From: Rhodothermus marinus DSM 4252
GTDB taxonomy: Bacteria; Bacteroidota; Rhodothermia; Rhodothermales; Rhodothermaceae
NCBI RefSeq assembly: GCF_000024845.1
Contig: NC_013501.1
Coordinates: forward strand, 2,708,874 to 2,772,873
Direction: 5' to 3'
Length of the DNA: 64,000 bases
The stretch's first letter is position 1, and each line of letters starts with the position of its first letter. Positions 25,755-39,151 of this stretch are shown here, piece after piece. The notes below the pieces were generated by a model. That model was not told the origin of the DNA, did not search any database, and saw only the letters and a program-made list of their open reading frames with translations. A program made the translations under genes and the position numbers.

Positions 25755-27160
25755 GCCAGGCATTGCTTGCCCTGCTTGCTGTTCACCAGCTGTGCGTGCT
25801 GCTGTACTTCATGCTGTGGAACAGCTACTATCTGGTCACCAGCCTCTTTTCCTTTCGGGCGCTGCACCGCTACAGTCGGAGGCTGGCCTCCATCGACATC
25901 GATGACCTGATCGCCACAGCCGGAGCACCTCCGGTGACGGTCATCGTGCCGGCCTATAACGAAGCCGCCACCATTGTTGAGGCTTCCCGCTCGCTACTGA
26001 CGCTACGCTATCCCGACTATGAGATACTCATCGTCAACGATGGCTCAACCGATGCAACGCTGGAAGTGCTCCGCTCCACGTATCGGTTGCAGCCCGCGCC
26101 GCGCTTCCCCCTGGCCAGTATTCCAACCGCGCCGGTGCGCGCCATTTATCAGAGCCAGACCCATTCCAACCTGTGGGTGATCGATAAGGAAAACGGTAAG
26201 CGGGCCGATGCGATCAATGCCGGGATCAACTACTGCCAGACGCCTCTGCTGGCCATTGTGGACGCCGATGGCATCATGGAACCCGATGCGCTGATGCGGA
26301 TCGTCCGCCCTTTCCTGGAAGATGCCCACACGGTCGCCTCGGGTGGGATTATCCGGGTGGTGAACGGCTGCAACGTAGAGGACGGGCTGGTACAGGAAGT
26401 GCGGTTGCCTCGCAACTGGCTGGCGCGTTTTCAGGTGGTGGAATACCTGCGCTCGTTTCTTGCCGGTCGAGTAGGCTGGGATGCTTTGAAAATCATGCTG
26501 CTGATCTCCGGCGCCTTCGGCCTGTTTCGCCGGGATCTTGTGGTAGCTGTTGGAGGTCTGGCCCACGATAGCATCGGGGAAGATTTTGAATTGACCGTAC
26601 GCCTTCACCGCTACTGTCGGGAGTGGCGCATCCCCTACGCCATTCATTTCGTTCCGGACCCTGTCGCCTGGACGGAAGTGCCGGAAACGGTGGCCGTACT
26701 CGGCCGCCAGCGCAATCGATGGCAACGCGGCCTGATCGACACCCTGCGTCGTCACCTTCGCCTGCTGCTCAATCCGCGCTACGGGCGCATTGGGCTGCTC
26801 GCCTTTCCGTATTTCTTCTTTTTTGAAATGCTGGGGCCCCTGGTGGAATTTTCCGGCTACATTGTAGTGCTGTTTCTTCTGATGACCGGATGGGCTTCGC
26901 TCACCTATTTCTGGGCGTTTTTGATGGTGGCCCTGCTTTTCGGAGCCATCCTGTCGCTTGCCGCCGTAGGCCTGGAAGAACTCTCGTTTCGTCGCTACAC
27001 CCGTCTGCAAGATCTGCTCTGGCTGCTGGCACTTTCGCTGCTGGAAAATCTGGGGTATCGACAGCTGATTACCTATTATCGCCTGCAGGGAACGCTGGAC
27101 TACCTGCGCGGACAGACCGGCTGGGGACACATGGAACGCAAAGGATTCCAGAAAGCCTGA
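25751..27160 (+). CDS. Processive family 2 glycosyltransferase, membrane-bound
   Basis: 469 residues. An N-terminal membrane helix, the GT-A domain and at least three C-terminal helices match the cellulose/PNAG/hyaluronan synthase type. Motifs: IVPAYNEA, VNDGSTD (about 96-101), the metal-binding DAD (171-173), the base GED (276-278) and RQRNRW (319-324), the QxxRW motif of processive enzymes. It would polymerise and extrude a polysaccharide across the inner membrane, but the sugar is unknown. Its ATG at 25751 overlaps the HEAT gene stop. There is no PilZ domain, so direct c-di-GMP control is not evident. Confidence 0.9.
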   Translation: MSQALLALLAVHQLCVLLYFMLWNSYYLVTSLFSFRALHRYSRRLASIDIDDLIATAGAPPVTVIVPAYNEAATIVEASRSLLTLRYPDYEILIVNDGSTDATLEVLRSTYRLQPAPRFPLASIPTAPVRAIYQSQTHSNLWVIDKENGKRADAINAGINYCQTPLLAIVDADGIMEPDALMRIVRPFLEDAHTVASGGIIRVVNGCNVEDGLVQEVRLPRNWLARFQVVEYLRSFLAGRVGWDALKIMLLISGAFGLFRRDLVVAVGGLAHDSIGEDFELTVRLHRYCREWRIPYAIHFVPDPVAWTEVPETVAVLGRQRNRWQRGLIDTLRRHLRLLLNPRYGRIGLLAFPYFFFFEMLGPLVEFSGYIVVLFLLMTGWASLTYFWAFLMVALLFGAILSLAAVGLEELSFRRYTRLQDLLWLLALSLLENLGYRQLITYYRLQGTLDYLRGQTGWGHMERKGFQKA

Positions 27161-27165
27161 ACACG

Positions 27166-27915
27166 ATGCGCACGCTGCTGACCATCGGCTGCTGCTGGCT
27201 GCTGACGCTCCCGGCCGCTGCCCAGACGCTCCCGCGCTGGGGCCTGACGACTTTCTACACCTACGAGGCGCTGAACGAGCAGCACCCGGCCTGGCACGTG
27301 GGTTACCTGGGGCTCCAGCGACGGTTTGCCCGGCAAACGCTGATCGCCGACGTGACCACCCACCGTCGATTCAACCGAAACGACGTGGCGCTGGGTCTGG
27401 AGGGCTGGTCGGATCTCTGGTCGGGCGCCTACGGCAATCTGCGGCTGCAGTACACGCCGGAAGCCCGCTTTCTGCCCGACGTCGAAGCCTACGTCGAAGT
27501 GTACCAGACCGTAGGGGCCTGGGAGCTGGCTCTCTCGGCCCGCCCGCGCTTCTTTCCGGACGACACGGTGCCCACCTTCGGGCTGGCGCTGGCCCGCTAC
27601 GAAGGCAACTGGTACCTGCGCACGCGCACGCTGCTGACCGCGCTGGCGGGTCATCTGAACTGGACGCAGACCTTCATGGCCCGACGCTACCGGCAACCCC
27701 CGCTGGACTTCATCGACCTGCAGGCCGGCTTCGGGCGCGGTGTAGAGATTGTCGATGTGGGACCGGTGCTGCAGGCCGTACGCACCTACTTCGTGGCCGC
27801 TCGCGTGCAGCGGTTCGTCACCCGCACGCTGGGCCTGTCGGTCGGCCTCAGCTACAGCAACGACGATCTATTCACGCGGCGGGGTCTTTCGCTCGGGCTG
27901 CTGCACCGCTGGTAG
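27166..27915 (+). CDS. YaiO-like outer-membrane beta-barrel protein
   Basis: 249 residues: a signal peptide (MRTLLTIGCCWLLTLPAAAQ), then a barrel of amphipathic strands ending in GLSLGLLHRW. Layout and strand pattern resemble the YaiO family, which in E. coli sits beside the glycosyltransferase gene yaiP. It starts six bases after the glycosyltransferase stop and probably forms the outer-membrane exit or a surface docking site for the polymer. The family call is by resemblance. Confidence 0.7.
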   Translation: MRTLLTIGCCWLLTLPAAAQTLPRWGLTTFYTYEALNEQHPAWHVGYLGLQRRFARQTLIADVTTHRRFNRNDVALGLEGWSDLWSGAYGNLRLQYTPEARFLPDVEAYVEVYQTVGAWELALSARPRFFPDDTVPTFGLALARYEGNWYLRTRTLLTALAGHLNWTQTFMARRYRQPPLDFIDLQAGFGRGVEIVDVGPVLQAVRTYFVAARVQRFVTRTLGLSVGLSYSNDDLFTRRGLSLGLLHRW

Positions 27916-27918
27916 GGC

Positions 27919-28908
27919 TCAGGCGCCGTCCGCGTCCTCCTCGGTCGCGCCGCTGATGGCCCGGCGCATCTCGGTGTCGGCCTGGATGTTGCGCAGGTTG
28001 TAGTAGTCGAGCACGCCCAGGTTGCCGTTGCGCAGCGCCTCGGCAATCGCCTTCGGGATCTCGGCCTCGGCCTCGACCACCTTGGCCCGCATCTCCTGCA
28101 CGAGCGCCCGCATTTCCTGCTCCCGCGCCACGGCGGCCGCCCGCCGCTCTTCGGCCTTGGCGCGTGCCACGCGCAGGTCGGCCTCGGCCTGGTCGGTCTG
28201 CAGCTTGGCCCCGATGTTTTCGCCGACATCCACGTCGGCAATGTCGATCGACAGGATCTCGAAGGCGGTGCCGGCATCCAGCCCCTTCTCGAGCACGGTC
28301 TTCGAAATGCGGTCCGGATTTTCCAGCACCTCCTTGTGCGAATCGGCCGAGCCGATCGTCGAGACGATACCCTCACCCACGCGCGCGATGATCGTCTCCT
28401 CGCCGGCGCCACCCACCAGGCGTTCGATGTTCGCCCGCACGGTCACGCGGGCGATGGCCCGCACCTGAATGCCGTCCTTGGCCACGGCCGAGACGGGCGG
28501 CGTTTCGATCACCTTGGGGTTGACCGACACCTGCACTGCCTCGTACACGTCGCGTCCGGCCAGATCGATGGCGGCCGCCCGCTCGAAGGTCAGGTCGATG
28601 TTGGCCTTGTCGGCGGAGATGAGGGCGTTGACCACCTTCTGCACGTTACCGCCCGCCAGGTAGTGCGCTTCGAGCTGGGCCGTCTCCAGATAGATGCCCG
28701 CCTTGTGCGCCGTGATGAGCGGCTTGACGATCAGATGCGGCGGCACCTTGCGCAGCCGCATGCCCACCAGATCGCGCAGCAGCTTGAGCCGGACGCCCGA
28801 GAAATAGGCCGTAATCCAGAGGCCGACCGGCACAAAGTAGAAGAACAGCGCCAGTCCGGCCACGATGAGCACCAGCAGAATCAGGCCGGAAGAGAACAGG
28901 AATTCCAT
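27919..28908 (-). CDS. floA: Flotillin-like protein FloA
   Basis: 329 residues, the typical length of the UPF0365/FloA family. An N-terminal hairpin membrane anchor ([25 protein letters not shown]) is followed by the SPFH-like core ([19 protein letters not shown]) and an Ala/Glu-rich coiled coil ([35 protein letters not shown]). It scaffolds membrane microdomains. No NfeD partner gene lies beside it. It is convergent with the YaiO-like gene with only three bases between stops. Confidence 0.93.
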   Translation of the reverse strand: MEFLFSSGLILLVLIVAGLALFFYFVPVGLWITAYFSGVRLKLLRDLVGMRLRKVPPHLIVKPLITAHKAGIYLETAQLEAHYLAGGNVQKVVNALISADKANIDLTFERAAAIDLAGRDVYEAVQVSVNPKVIETPPVSAVAKDGIQVRAIARVTVRANIERLVGGAGEETIIARVGEGIVSTIGSADSHKEVLENPDRISKTVLEKGLDAGTAFEILSIDIADVDVGENIGAKLQTDQAEADLRVARAKAEERRAAAVAREQEMRALVQEMRAKVVEAEAEIPKAIAEALRNGNLGVLDYYNLRNIQADTEMRRAISGATEEDADGA

Positions 28909-28920
28909 GGCGATCTCCAG

Positions 28921-28960
28921 AAAAAATTTAGCCGCGTGGTGCTACAAGGTACCACGCGGC
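28921..28960 (-). terminator. Intrinsic terminator after moaC
   Basis: On the minus strand GCCGCGTGGT and ACCACGCGGC form a 10-bp stem with a 10-base loop, followed by CTAAA and six Ts. It stands between moaC and floA, so the two are separate transcripts. Confidence 0.8.
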
Positions 28961-28985
28961 GTGTACGTGCGCAACCGGCCGGAAG

Positions 28986-29501
28986 TTACTCAGCGCGGGA
29001 TGGCGTCTTCCGGTAATCCCCGCTGGCGCCTCCGGTTTTGGCCAATAGCTGGATGTCGGTAATAACAATTTCTTTCGAGAGCGATTTGCACATGTCGTAG
29101 ATGGTCAGCGCCGCGATCGAGACGGCCGTCAGCGCCTCCATCTCGACGCCGGTCGGACCGGTGGCTTTCGTGTAGGCGCGAATTTCGATGCTGTTCGTTT
29201 CTTCGTTGGGTTTCAGTTCCAGGTCGACAGCCGTCAGGTTCACGTGATGGCAGAGCGGGATGAGCAGGCTGGTCTGCTTGGCGCCCATGATGCCCGCAAT
29301 CTGGGCCACCGTCAGCACGTCGCCCTTGCGCACCTGATTTTCGGTGATGGCTCGGAGCACCTCCGGCGGTACGATCACGCGTCCGCTGGCCACGGCCGTC
29401 CGCACGGTCAGTCCTTTAACCGAGACGTCCACCATGCGCACGCCCCCTTCCGGATTCAGGTGCGTCAGCGCGTAGGCCGGTGTCTGCAGTTCGTCGGTCA
29501 T
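28986..29501 (-). CDS. moaC: Cyclic pyranopterin monophosphate synthase
   Basis: 171 residues. It carries out the second step of molybdenum cofactor synthesis, forming cyclic pyranopterin monophosphate after MoaA. Family hallmarks: RMVDVS near the N-terminus, LLIPLCHHV, and KATGPTGVEMEALTAVSIAALTIYDMCK with catalytic lysine and conserved Asp. No other moa genes are in the window. The terminator behind it suggests a single-gene unit. Confidence 0.95.
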   Translation of the reverse strand: MTDELQTPAYALTHLNPEGGVRMVDVSVKGLTVRTAVASGRVIVPPEVLRAITENQVRKGDVLTVAQIAGIMGAKQTSLLIPLCHHVNLTAVDLELKPNEETNSIEIRAYTKATGPTGVEMEALTAVSIAALTIYDMCKSLSKEIVITDIQLLAKTGGASGDYRKTPSRAE

Positions 29502-29577
29502 CGTTACGACACTTGATGCTTAGATAAGGTATCGGCTTGCAATCCGGCCGAATAAACGGTCCGATTCGCAAGGAAGT

Positions 29578-31272
29578 TCACGGCGAAGCCGGGCACAGGC
29601 CGGCGGCTTCAGGGTCGTGGTAGACGCACCGCCCCCCGAAAAAGGTGGCCAGCACCCGGGTTTGCAGGATTTGCTCCGGCGGCACGGTCATGATGTCGTG
29701 TGAAAGCACGACGAAATCGGCATACTTGCCGGGCGTCAGCGAGCCCAGCTCGTGCTCCTGAAAGGCGGCATAGGCGGCGTCGAGCGTAAAGGCGCGGAGC
29801 GCTTCCTCGCGGGTGAGTCGCTGCTCGGGATACCAGCCACCTTCCGGCCAGCCCTCGGCGTCCTGCCGCGTGATCGCCGCATAGAAGCCCAGCAGCGGAT
29901 TGGCCAACTCGACGGGGAAATCAGAGCCGAAAGCCAGCCGCACGCCGTGCTCCAGGAACGTGCGCCAGGCGTAGGCGCCGCGCACGCGCTCGGGCCCCAG
30001 TCGGTCTTCGGCCCAGTACATGTCGCTGGTGGCGTGCGTCGGTTGCATCGACGCGATCAGGTCCAGCTCGGCAAAACGCGCAAAATCCTCCGGCGCCACC
30101 ACCTGGGCATGCTCCACGCGGTGCCGCCCCACCGTGCGTCCCAGCGTGCGCAGCGCTTTCTCGTAGGCATCCAGCACCACGCGCACGCCCCGGTCGCCGA
30201 TGGCGTGCGTGTTGACCTGGAAGCCGCACTTCATCGCTCGCTGCACCATGTCAGCAAACACCTCGGGCTCGTGGCGCAGCAATCCACGGTTACCCGGATC
30301 GTCGCTGTAATCCGCCAGCAGTGCAGCCCCCCGACTGCCCAGGGCCCCGTCGATGTAGAACTTGACGGAGCGCACGGTCAGCCGCCCGCCGTAGTCCAGC
30401 AGGGGCCCGTGCTCACAGAAGTAGTCGAACGCCTCCCCGAGACCGTCCACCATCACGTAAAGCCGAAGCGTCAGCGTCCCGTCGTCCACGGCTCGCCGAT
30501 AGCCCTGGATGGTCTTCAGGCTGGCCCCGGCGTCGTGCACGCCCGTCAGTCCGAAGCGGTTGGCCTCGGCCACGGCCCGGCGCAAGGCTTCTTCCAGCTC
30601 GGCCTCCGAAGGCGGCGGGATGTGGCGGGCGATCAGGTCCATCGCCTCGTCGATGAACACGCCCGTGAGACGCCCTTCGGCATCGCGCACAATGTGTCCG
30701 CCCTCGGGATCGGGAATCTGCTCGGTGAGCAGTGCCGGATTGGCCCGTCGGATGGCGGCCGTGTTGGCCCAGGCGGCGTGTCCGTCGATGCGCACCAGCC
30801 AGACCGGCCGCTCCGGAAAGATCTCGTCTAGCATCTGTCGCGTGGGGAATTCCTTCACGGGCCAGTCGTTCTGGTCCCAGCCCCGGCCCAGCAGCCAGGC
30901 ACCTTCGGGAAGCTGACGGGCGAACTCCCGCAAACGCTCCAGGATTTCCTCGACGGAGCGCGTGCCGGTCAGATCGGCCCGCAGGCGACTCAGGCCCAGC
31001 CCCATCAGGTGGGCATGTGCGTCGATGAATCCCGGCACGACGGCGCGGCCCTGCAGGTCGATGTGCGGCGCGTCGGGATAGGCGGCCGTCAGTTGCGCGG
31101 TAGTACCTACCATCAGGATGCGATCGCCCCGCACGGCCATGGCCTCGGCCACCGGCTGTGCGGGATCGACCGTGTAGAGCCGTCCGTTGACCAGCACGTA
31201 GTCGGCCTGTCCGCGCGCCTGCATGGGAAGTAGCAGCATAGCTGCCAGAAGTACAGCCCCTCCGCCTTTCAT
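29578..31272 (-). CDS. Secreted amidohydrolase, YtcJ-like
   Basis: 564 residues of the amidohydrolase 3 family. A signal peptide ([22 protein letters not shown]) sends it out of the cytoplasm. The metal-binding HxH is in [10 protein letters not shown], followed by the conserved GWDQNDW, further His residues ([17 protein letters not shown]) and the C-terminal [16 protein letters not shown] region. The substrate (an amide, ester or urea-like bond) cannot be told. Its ATG overlaps the stop of the dtd gene on the same strand (ATGA), forming an operon rdgB-dtd-amidohydrolase. Confidence 0.88.
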   Translation of the reverse strand: MKGGGAVLLAAMLLLPMQARGQADYVLVNGRLYTVDPAQPVAEAMAVRGDRILMVGTTAQLTAAYPDAPHIDLQGRAVVPGFIDAHAHLMGLGLSRLRADLTGTRSVEEILERLREFARQLPEGAWLLGRGWDQNDWPVKEFPTRQMLDEIFPERPVWLVRIDGHAAWANTAAIRRANPALLTEQIPDPEGGHIVRDAEGRLTGVFIDEAMDLIARHIPPPSEAELEEALRRAVAEANRFGLTGVHDAGASLKTIQGYRRAVDDGTLTLRLYVMVDGLGEAFDYFCEHGPLLDYGGRLTVRSVKFYIDGALGSRGAALLADYSDDPGNRGLLRHEPEVFADMVQRAMKCGFQVNTHAIGDRGVRVVLDAYEKALRTLGRTVGRHRVEHAQVVAPEDFARFAELDLIASMQPTHATSDMYWAEDRLGPERVRGAYAWRTFLEHGVRLAFGSDFPVELANPLLGFYAAITRQDAEGWPEGGWYPEQRLTREEALRAFTLDAAYAAFQEHELGSLTPGKYADFVVLSHDIMTVPPEQILQTRVLATFFGGRCVYHDPEAAGLCPASP

Positions 31273-31730
31273 GACAACGCGTTCTTCGGTTTACGTTCCA
31301 CCCAGAGCGTGACGGGCCCGTCGTTGACCAGCCGCACACGCATCATGGCGCCAAAGACGCCCGTCGGCACCGGCCGTCCCAGCTCCTTCGAAAGCTGCGC
31401 CACAAAGTACCGATAGAGCGGCTCGGCCTTTTCGGGCGGAGCCGATTCGGTAAACGAGGGCCGGTGCCCACGCGAGGCGTCGCCGTAGAGCGTGAATTGC
31501 GACACGACGAGCGCCTCGCCGCCGATGTCGCGCAGCGACCGGTTCATTTTGCCCGCCTCATCCGGAAAGATCCGGAGGTTGGCGCACTTGCGGGCCAGCC
31601 AGTCGGCCTCGGCCTCTGTATCGTCACGATGCACGCCCAGCAGAATCAGCAGGCCCGTTCCGATGGCCCCGGTGATCTGGCCATCCACTTCCACCGAAGC
31701 TTCCGAAACGCGCTGCACTAATGCAACCAT
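31269..31730 (-). CDS. dtd: D-aminoacyl-tRNA deacylase
   Basis: 153 residues, the standard Dtd size. It removes D-amino acids, and glycine mischarged on tRNA-Ala, to protect translation. The two catalytic signatures are present: SQFTLYGD and [11 protein letters not shown] (the Gly-cisPro region). The open frame extends nine codons upstream, but the ATG at 31730 gives the conserved [13 protein letters not shown]. It starts two bases after the rdgB stop. Confidence 0.95.
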   Translation of the reverse strand: MVALVQRVSEASVEVDGQITGAIGTGLLILLGVHRDDTEAEADWLARKCANLRIFPDEAGKMNRSLRDIGGEALVVSQFTLYGDASRGHRPSFTESAPPEKAEPLYRYFVAQLSKELGRPVPTGVFGAMMRVRLVNDGPVTLWVERKPKNALS

Positions 31731-31732
31731 CT

Positions 31733-32353
31733 TCAGCGCTCCTGTTCGTTCAGCCATTCACGGAGAAAGCTAACAAACGCCCGCAACGCCTGCCCGCGAT
31801 GGCTGATGCGGTTTTTCTCTTCCATGGACATTTCGGCGAACGTCTGCGTGTGCCCTTCCGGCACGAAGAGCGGGTCGTAGCCGAAGCCGCCACTGCCCCG
31901 CTCTTCTTCCAGAATCCACCCGGGACAGATGCCCTCGAACAGATGGAGCGTGCGGGCATCCGGCGCGAAGGCCAGTACCGTCCGGAAGCGGGCCCGGCGG
32001 TTCTCGACACCTTTCAGGCGCTCCAGGAGCAGCGCCCGGTTGTCGGCGTCGGTAGCCGTCGGTCCGGCAAAGCGGGCCGAATGAACGCCCGGTGCGCCGC
32101 CCAGCGCCTCGACTTCCAGGCCCGTATCGTCGGCCAGTGCGGGCAGGCCGGTGAATTCCTGCAACGCCCGGGCCTTGCGCGCCGCATTGCCTTCGAGCGT
32201 GGCCGCATCTTCCTTCACTTCGGGAGCACCGGGAAAATCGGTGGCTGCGCGAAGCTGAACCGGCAGATCGGCCAGCATCGCCTGCAACTCGGCCAGCTTG
32301 CCGGGATTGCGCGTGGCCAGTACCAGCGTGATAGGCTGCGAAGCTTTTTCCAT
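31733..32353 (-). CDS. rdgB: XTP/dITP pyrophosphatase (Ham1/RdgB)
   Basis: 206 residues. It hydrolyses non-canonical purine triphosphates (ITP, XTP and their deoxy forms). Motifs: [12 protein letters not shown] at the start, [32 protein letters not shown], and the C-terminal [12 protein letters not shown] and SHRGQALRA. The ATG at 32353 is chosen because upstream codons overlap the rpsU control region. It begins the rdgB-dtd-amidohydrolase operon and is divergent from rpsU. Confidence 0.94.
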   Translation of the reverse strand: MEKASQPITLVLATRNPGKLAELQAMLADLPVQLRAATDFPGAPEVKEDAATLEGNAARKARALQEFTGLPALADDTGLEVEALGGAPGVHSARFAGPTATDADNRALLLERLKGVENRRARFRTVLAFAPDARTLHLFEGICPGWILEEERGSGGFGYDPLFVPEGHTQTFAEMSMEEKNRISHRGQALRAFVSFLREWLNEQER

Positions 32354-32499
32354 AAACAACCGAACAACCTGTCGTTTAACAGAGGTTTCACAGCAGTTGA
32401 GACGAAACCTCCGGACGCTTTGCTTGTTGCAGCACCTGCTGCTTTCGAGCGGCTTTAATTTAACGAACGAATCCCTGAAACCAAACCAGAGGAGCAACC

Positions 32500-32703
32500 T
32501 TGGCACGCCCGGGTGTAGGCATCAAAGTACGCGAGAACGAGCCGATCGACCGTGTGCTGCGGCGCTTCAAGCGCGCCGTCAACCGCAGCAAGATTCTGCG
32601 CGAGTACCGCCAGCACATGTTCTATATCAAGCCTTCCGAGCAGCGTCGCATCGAGCGTCAGAAGGCGCTGCGCAACGCCCGCCGGCATTCGCACCAGTCG
32701 TAA
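32500..32703 (+). CDS. rpsU: 30S ribosomal protein S21
   Basis: 67 residues. Basic small-subunit protein with the S21 signature (VRENEPIDRVLRRFKRAVNRSKILREYRQH). The start is TTG at 32500, supported by a good ribosome-binding site (AGAGGAG) seven bases before it. There is no nearer in-frame ATG that keeps the conserved start. Unlike the common rpsU-dnaG arrangement, it stands alone, followed by terminators. Confidence 0.93.
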   Translation: MARPGVGIKVRENEPIDRVLRRFKRAVNRSKILREYRQHMFYIKPSEQRRIERQKALRNARRHSHQS

Positions 32704-32761
32704 ACCGGCGGCCGGTTTTCGGATTTTTTCGGGCGACCTGCAAACGGTGGGTCGCTTTTTT
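32702..32761 (+). terminator. Tandem terminators after rpsU
   Basis: The first is AAACCGGC-G-GCCGGTTT, partly overlapping the stop codon (about 32702-32719). The second is GCGACC (32733-32738) pairing with GGTCGC (32750-32755), followed by six Ts. The second is a textbook intrinsic terminator. Confidence 0.85.
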
Positions 32762-32838
32762 GTTGACCCTCTGCATCCTGACGCCGCGGCGGGCCTTTCG
32801 GCGGGCGCGGCATCCTTATCCGGAAACGATCGCATCTT

Positions 32839-32878
32839 AAAAAAACCGGCGGCTCCCGGTCTTCTCCGGAAGCCGCCG
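32839..32878 (-). terminator. Intrinsic terminator after the kgd gene
   Basis: On the minus strand CGGCGGCT-TCCGG faces CCGGG-AGCCGCCG with a short loop, and the stem is followed by a run of seven Ts. It lies 26 bases beyond the kgd stop codon. Confidence 0.85.
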
Positions 32879-32903
32879 TATCGCGTCGTCCAGGTCCGGG
32901 ATT

Positions 32904-36566
<3,663 letters not shown>

Positions 36567-36654
36567 GGTTCGATTCGGCTGGGTTGCGTTCGCGAAAAAA
36601 CACCGGCTACTGCCGTAGCTCGAACGATACGCCGGCAAGAAGGATTCCAGAAAA

Positions 36655-37974
36655 TCAGCGGATCCGCGAAGGGCTTTCCCAGATGGGTTCGAGCAGTTCG
36701 AAGTCGCCCCGACCGGTGCGGTCGATAAAGATGAAGCGGCGTCCCAGTCGCTGATAGTGCCAGATTTCCAGCGGCTGCGAGCTTTCGCGACGCTCGACGA
36801 AATCCGGCTCGCCGAAAAGCACGACGATGTGTCCCCGATCGGTCTGCCAGCCCGGCCGACGCCCGCCGAACTTCCGATTGGCCAGCGCCACCCGGTAGTA
36901 AAACTCTTCCATCTGTTCGTTGCGGGGCGTACCGGGCGTGGGATCGCGCTTTTTCCAGAAGCTCAGAAAACGTTGCCAGCGCTCTTCGGGCGTCTTGCCC
37001 GCTTTGATGTAGTCGATGTCTTTCTGCTTGGCGATGTAGCGGAGCTGTTCGATGGCTTCGTCGAGATCCTGCACCTGCGCCAGCAGCCCGCTCCAGACGG
37101 CCGTAAACGGTTTTTCGACCACGGCCAGCTCTTCGCCTTCCGGATTCAGCGCCCGGATGCGGAGCAGGTAGGCGCCGGCCTCCAGACCTTCCGGCAGTGG
37201 AATGGTGTGCACCTGCGCGAGGCTACCGGCCGTGAGCGTCTTCCAGACGGCGTGCTGGTAGATCACCCGGTATTCCTCGCCGCGACCGATGCCCAGCAGC
37301 GGACCGATCAGCGGCCAGCCGCTGCGCCGTTCGGGACGCACCAGTTCATGCACGAGCTGCACGCGCTGCGGCTGGCGCACGGCCAGTTCGTAAAAGACCG
37401 GAAGGCTTGAACGGTCGGTGGACACCGTCTGACCCACGTGGGGCACCATCGCTTGCTGCGTGGAATCGTAGCGATCCAGCAGAAGCGGATCGCTCAGCGC
37501 CACCGACGCATCCAGGCTGCGCACGCGCGCCTCCAACGTCCGGCTGAGCAATCGTCGCGTGGCCAGATCTTCGAGTTGCACGACCAGCTCGTAGCGACCG
37601 GGCGCCAGGTTGAACGTGTACATCGAAAGGTCCCGGGTCTCGGCGCTGCGCGTGGCTGCAAAGTCGGTCACCGCCACCTGACGCTGCCAGCCAGCCCGCC
37701 GGACAAACCGCCGCTGATCGGCTCCCTCGAGCCGGTAGATCTCTACCTGCAGGTTGTAGGTCGCCCGAAAGCCGCGCTCGACCTGCAGGAATTGAAGTGT
37801 CTGATAGGGAACGGCCACGTACAGATCGACCCGCGTCTGGCCGGGCGGTGCGGTGGCCGGGACGTTGATCGCCTCCAGAAAGAAGGGAAGCTCCGCCTGC
37901 GCATGCGCCTTCCCCGCCAGCAGCAACAGGCCGACGACGAAGTGCCAGCACGTCTTTGCGAATGGCAAACGCAT
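36655..37974 (-). CDS. GWxTD-domain secreted protein
   Basis: 439 residues: a signal peptide (ending near LAGKAHAQ), a beta-rich N-terminal half and a C-terminal GWxTD domain with the diagnostic RRPGWQTDRGHIVVLFGEPD and a final LEIWHYQRLGRRFIFIDRTGRGDFEL. Proteins with this domain occur in Bacteroidota and related phyla. Their function is unknown, possibly structural or protease-related in the envelope. The gene is separate from ftsY, which ends with a terminator upstream of it. Confidence 0.85.
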   Translation of the reverse strand: MRLPFAKTCWHFVVGLLLLAGKAHAQAELPFFLEAINVPATAPPGQTRVDLYVAVPYQTLQFLQVERGFRATYNLQVEIYRLEGADQRRFVRRAGWQRQVAVTDFAATRSAETRDLSMYTFNLAPGRYELVVQLEDLATRRLLSRTLEARVRSLDASVALSDPLLLDRYDSTQQAMVPHVGQTVSTDRSSLPVFYELAVRQPQRVQLVHELVRPERRSGWPLIGPLLGIGRGEEYRVIYQHAVWKTLTAGSLAQVHTIPLPEGLEAGAYLLRIRALNPEGEELAVVEKPFTAVWSGLLAQVQDLDEAIEQLRYIAKQKDIDYIKAGKTPEERWQRFLSFWKKRDPTPGTPRNEQMEEFYYRVALANRKFGGRRPGWQTDRGHIVVLFGEPDFVERRESSQPLEIWHYQRLGRRFIFIDRTGRGDFELLEPIWESPSRIR

Positions 37975-38140
37975 CTTTCCGATACGAACAGCTGCGCCCT
38001 GTCTCTGTATCTTTCAAACGATGTCACGTGGCTTCTATTGTGGCAATGATCGACGGTTGAAGGCTTTCATTTTCAAAAAATCACCCCAACGGGCGCCAGG
38101 GCGCCGCCAACGGGAAAAAAGCGCTGCCGAACGGAAAACA

Positions 38141-38162
38141 TCGGGGATTTTTCCGTCCCCGA
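38141..38162 (-). terminator. Terminator after ftsY
   Basis: On the minus strand TCGGGG and CCCCGA form a six-base stem with a 10-base loop, followed by TGTTTTCC. It starts two bases after the ftsY stop. Confidence 0.6.
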
Positions 38163-38164
38163 CC

Positions 38165-39127
38165 TCAGACCAGCTCTTTTCCGAACAGGGCTTCGACAAA
38201 GGCGCGGCGGTCGAAGATCTGCAGGTCCTCGATCTTCTCCCCCACGCCGATGTACTTGACAGGGATCTTGAACTCGTTGGAGATACCGATCACGATGCCG
38301 CCTTTGGCCGTGCCGTCGAGCTTGGTCAGCACCAGACCGGTTACCTCGACGCTCTTCGTGAACTCTTCGGCCTGACGGATGGCATTCTGGCCGGTCGAGG
38401 CGTCAAGCACAAGCAGCACTTCGTGCGGTGCGCCTTCCACCTGGCGGCCCATCACGCGCCGGATCTTGGCCAGTTCTTCCATGAGGCCGCCTTTGGTGTG
38501 CAGCCGGCCGGCCGTGTCGATGATGACCACATCGACCCCCCGACTTTTGGCGGCGGCCAGCGTGTCGAAGGCCACGGCGGCCGGATCGGCGCCCGGATGC
38601 TGCTTGATGAGCGGCACGCCAGCCCGCTCCGCCCAGATCTCGAGTTGCTCGATGGCTGCCGCCCGGAACGTATCGGCCGCGCCCAGCAACACGCTTTTGC
38701 CCGCCTCCCGGTAACGGTAGGCCAGCTTGCCGATCGTGGTGGTCTTCCCCACGCCGTTGACGCCCACCACCATGATCACGTAGGGTTTGTGGGGCAGCGG
38801 GGCGTCGAAGTCGGCCGGACGCTCCGGCGCGTGGTCCAGCAGGAGCTGGGCGATCTCGTCGCGAATGATGGCGTTGAGTTCTCTGGTCGAAACGTACTTG
38901 TCGCGCGCCACGCGCGCTTCGACGCGGCGGATGATCTCCAGCGTGGTCTTGACACCCACGTCGCTGGTGATCAACAGCTCTTCGAGCTGGTCCAGCACCT
39001 CGTCATCGACCTGATCCTTGCCCCGGATCAGGCGATCGAGTTTGCCCAGCAGGCTCGTGCGCGTCTTTTCCAGCCCTTCTTCCAGACGCTCTTTGTCCCT
39101 CTTCCGAAAACGATCAAAAAATCCCAT
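38165..39127 (-). CDS. ftsY: Signal recognition particle receptor FtsY
   Basis: 320 residues, a compact FtsY without the long acidic A domain of E. coli. The N and G domains are complete: [15 protein letters not shown] (P-loop), [12 protein letters not shown], the DTAGRLH switch and [11 protein letters not shown]. It docks ribosome-SRP complexes at the membrane for co-translational insertion. I chose the ATG at 39127 ([12 protein letters not shown]) over one four codons upstream. It follows the phosphatidyltransferase gene on the same strand by 24 bases. Confidence 0.95.
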   Translation of the reverse strand: MGFFDRFRKRDKERLEEGLEKTRTSLLGKLDRLIRGKDQVDDEVLDQLEELLITSDVGVKTTLEIIRRVEARVARDKYVSTRELNAIIRDEIAQLLLDHAPERPADFDAPLPHKPYVIMVVGVNGVGKTTTIGKLAYRYREAGKSVLLGAADTFRAAAIEQLEIWAERAGVPLIKQHPGADPAAVAFDTLAAAKSRGVDVVIIDTAGRLHTKGGLMEELAKIRRVMGRQVEGAPHEVLLVLDASTGQNAIRQAEEFTKSVEVTGLVLTKLDGTAKGGIVIGISNEFKIPVKYIGVGEKIEDLQIFDRRAFVEALFGKELV

Positions 39128-39151
39128 CACGCTCCTCACGTTTTTCTTCGC

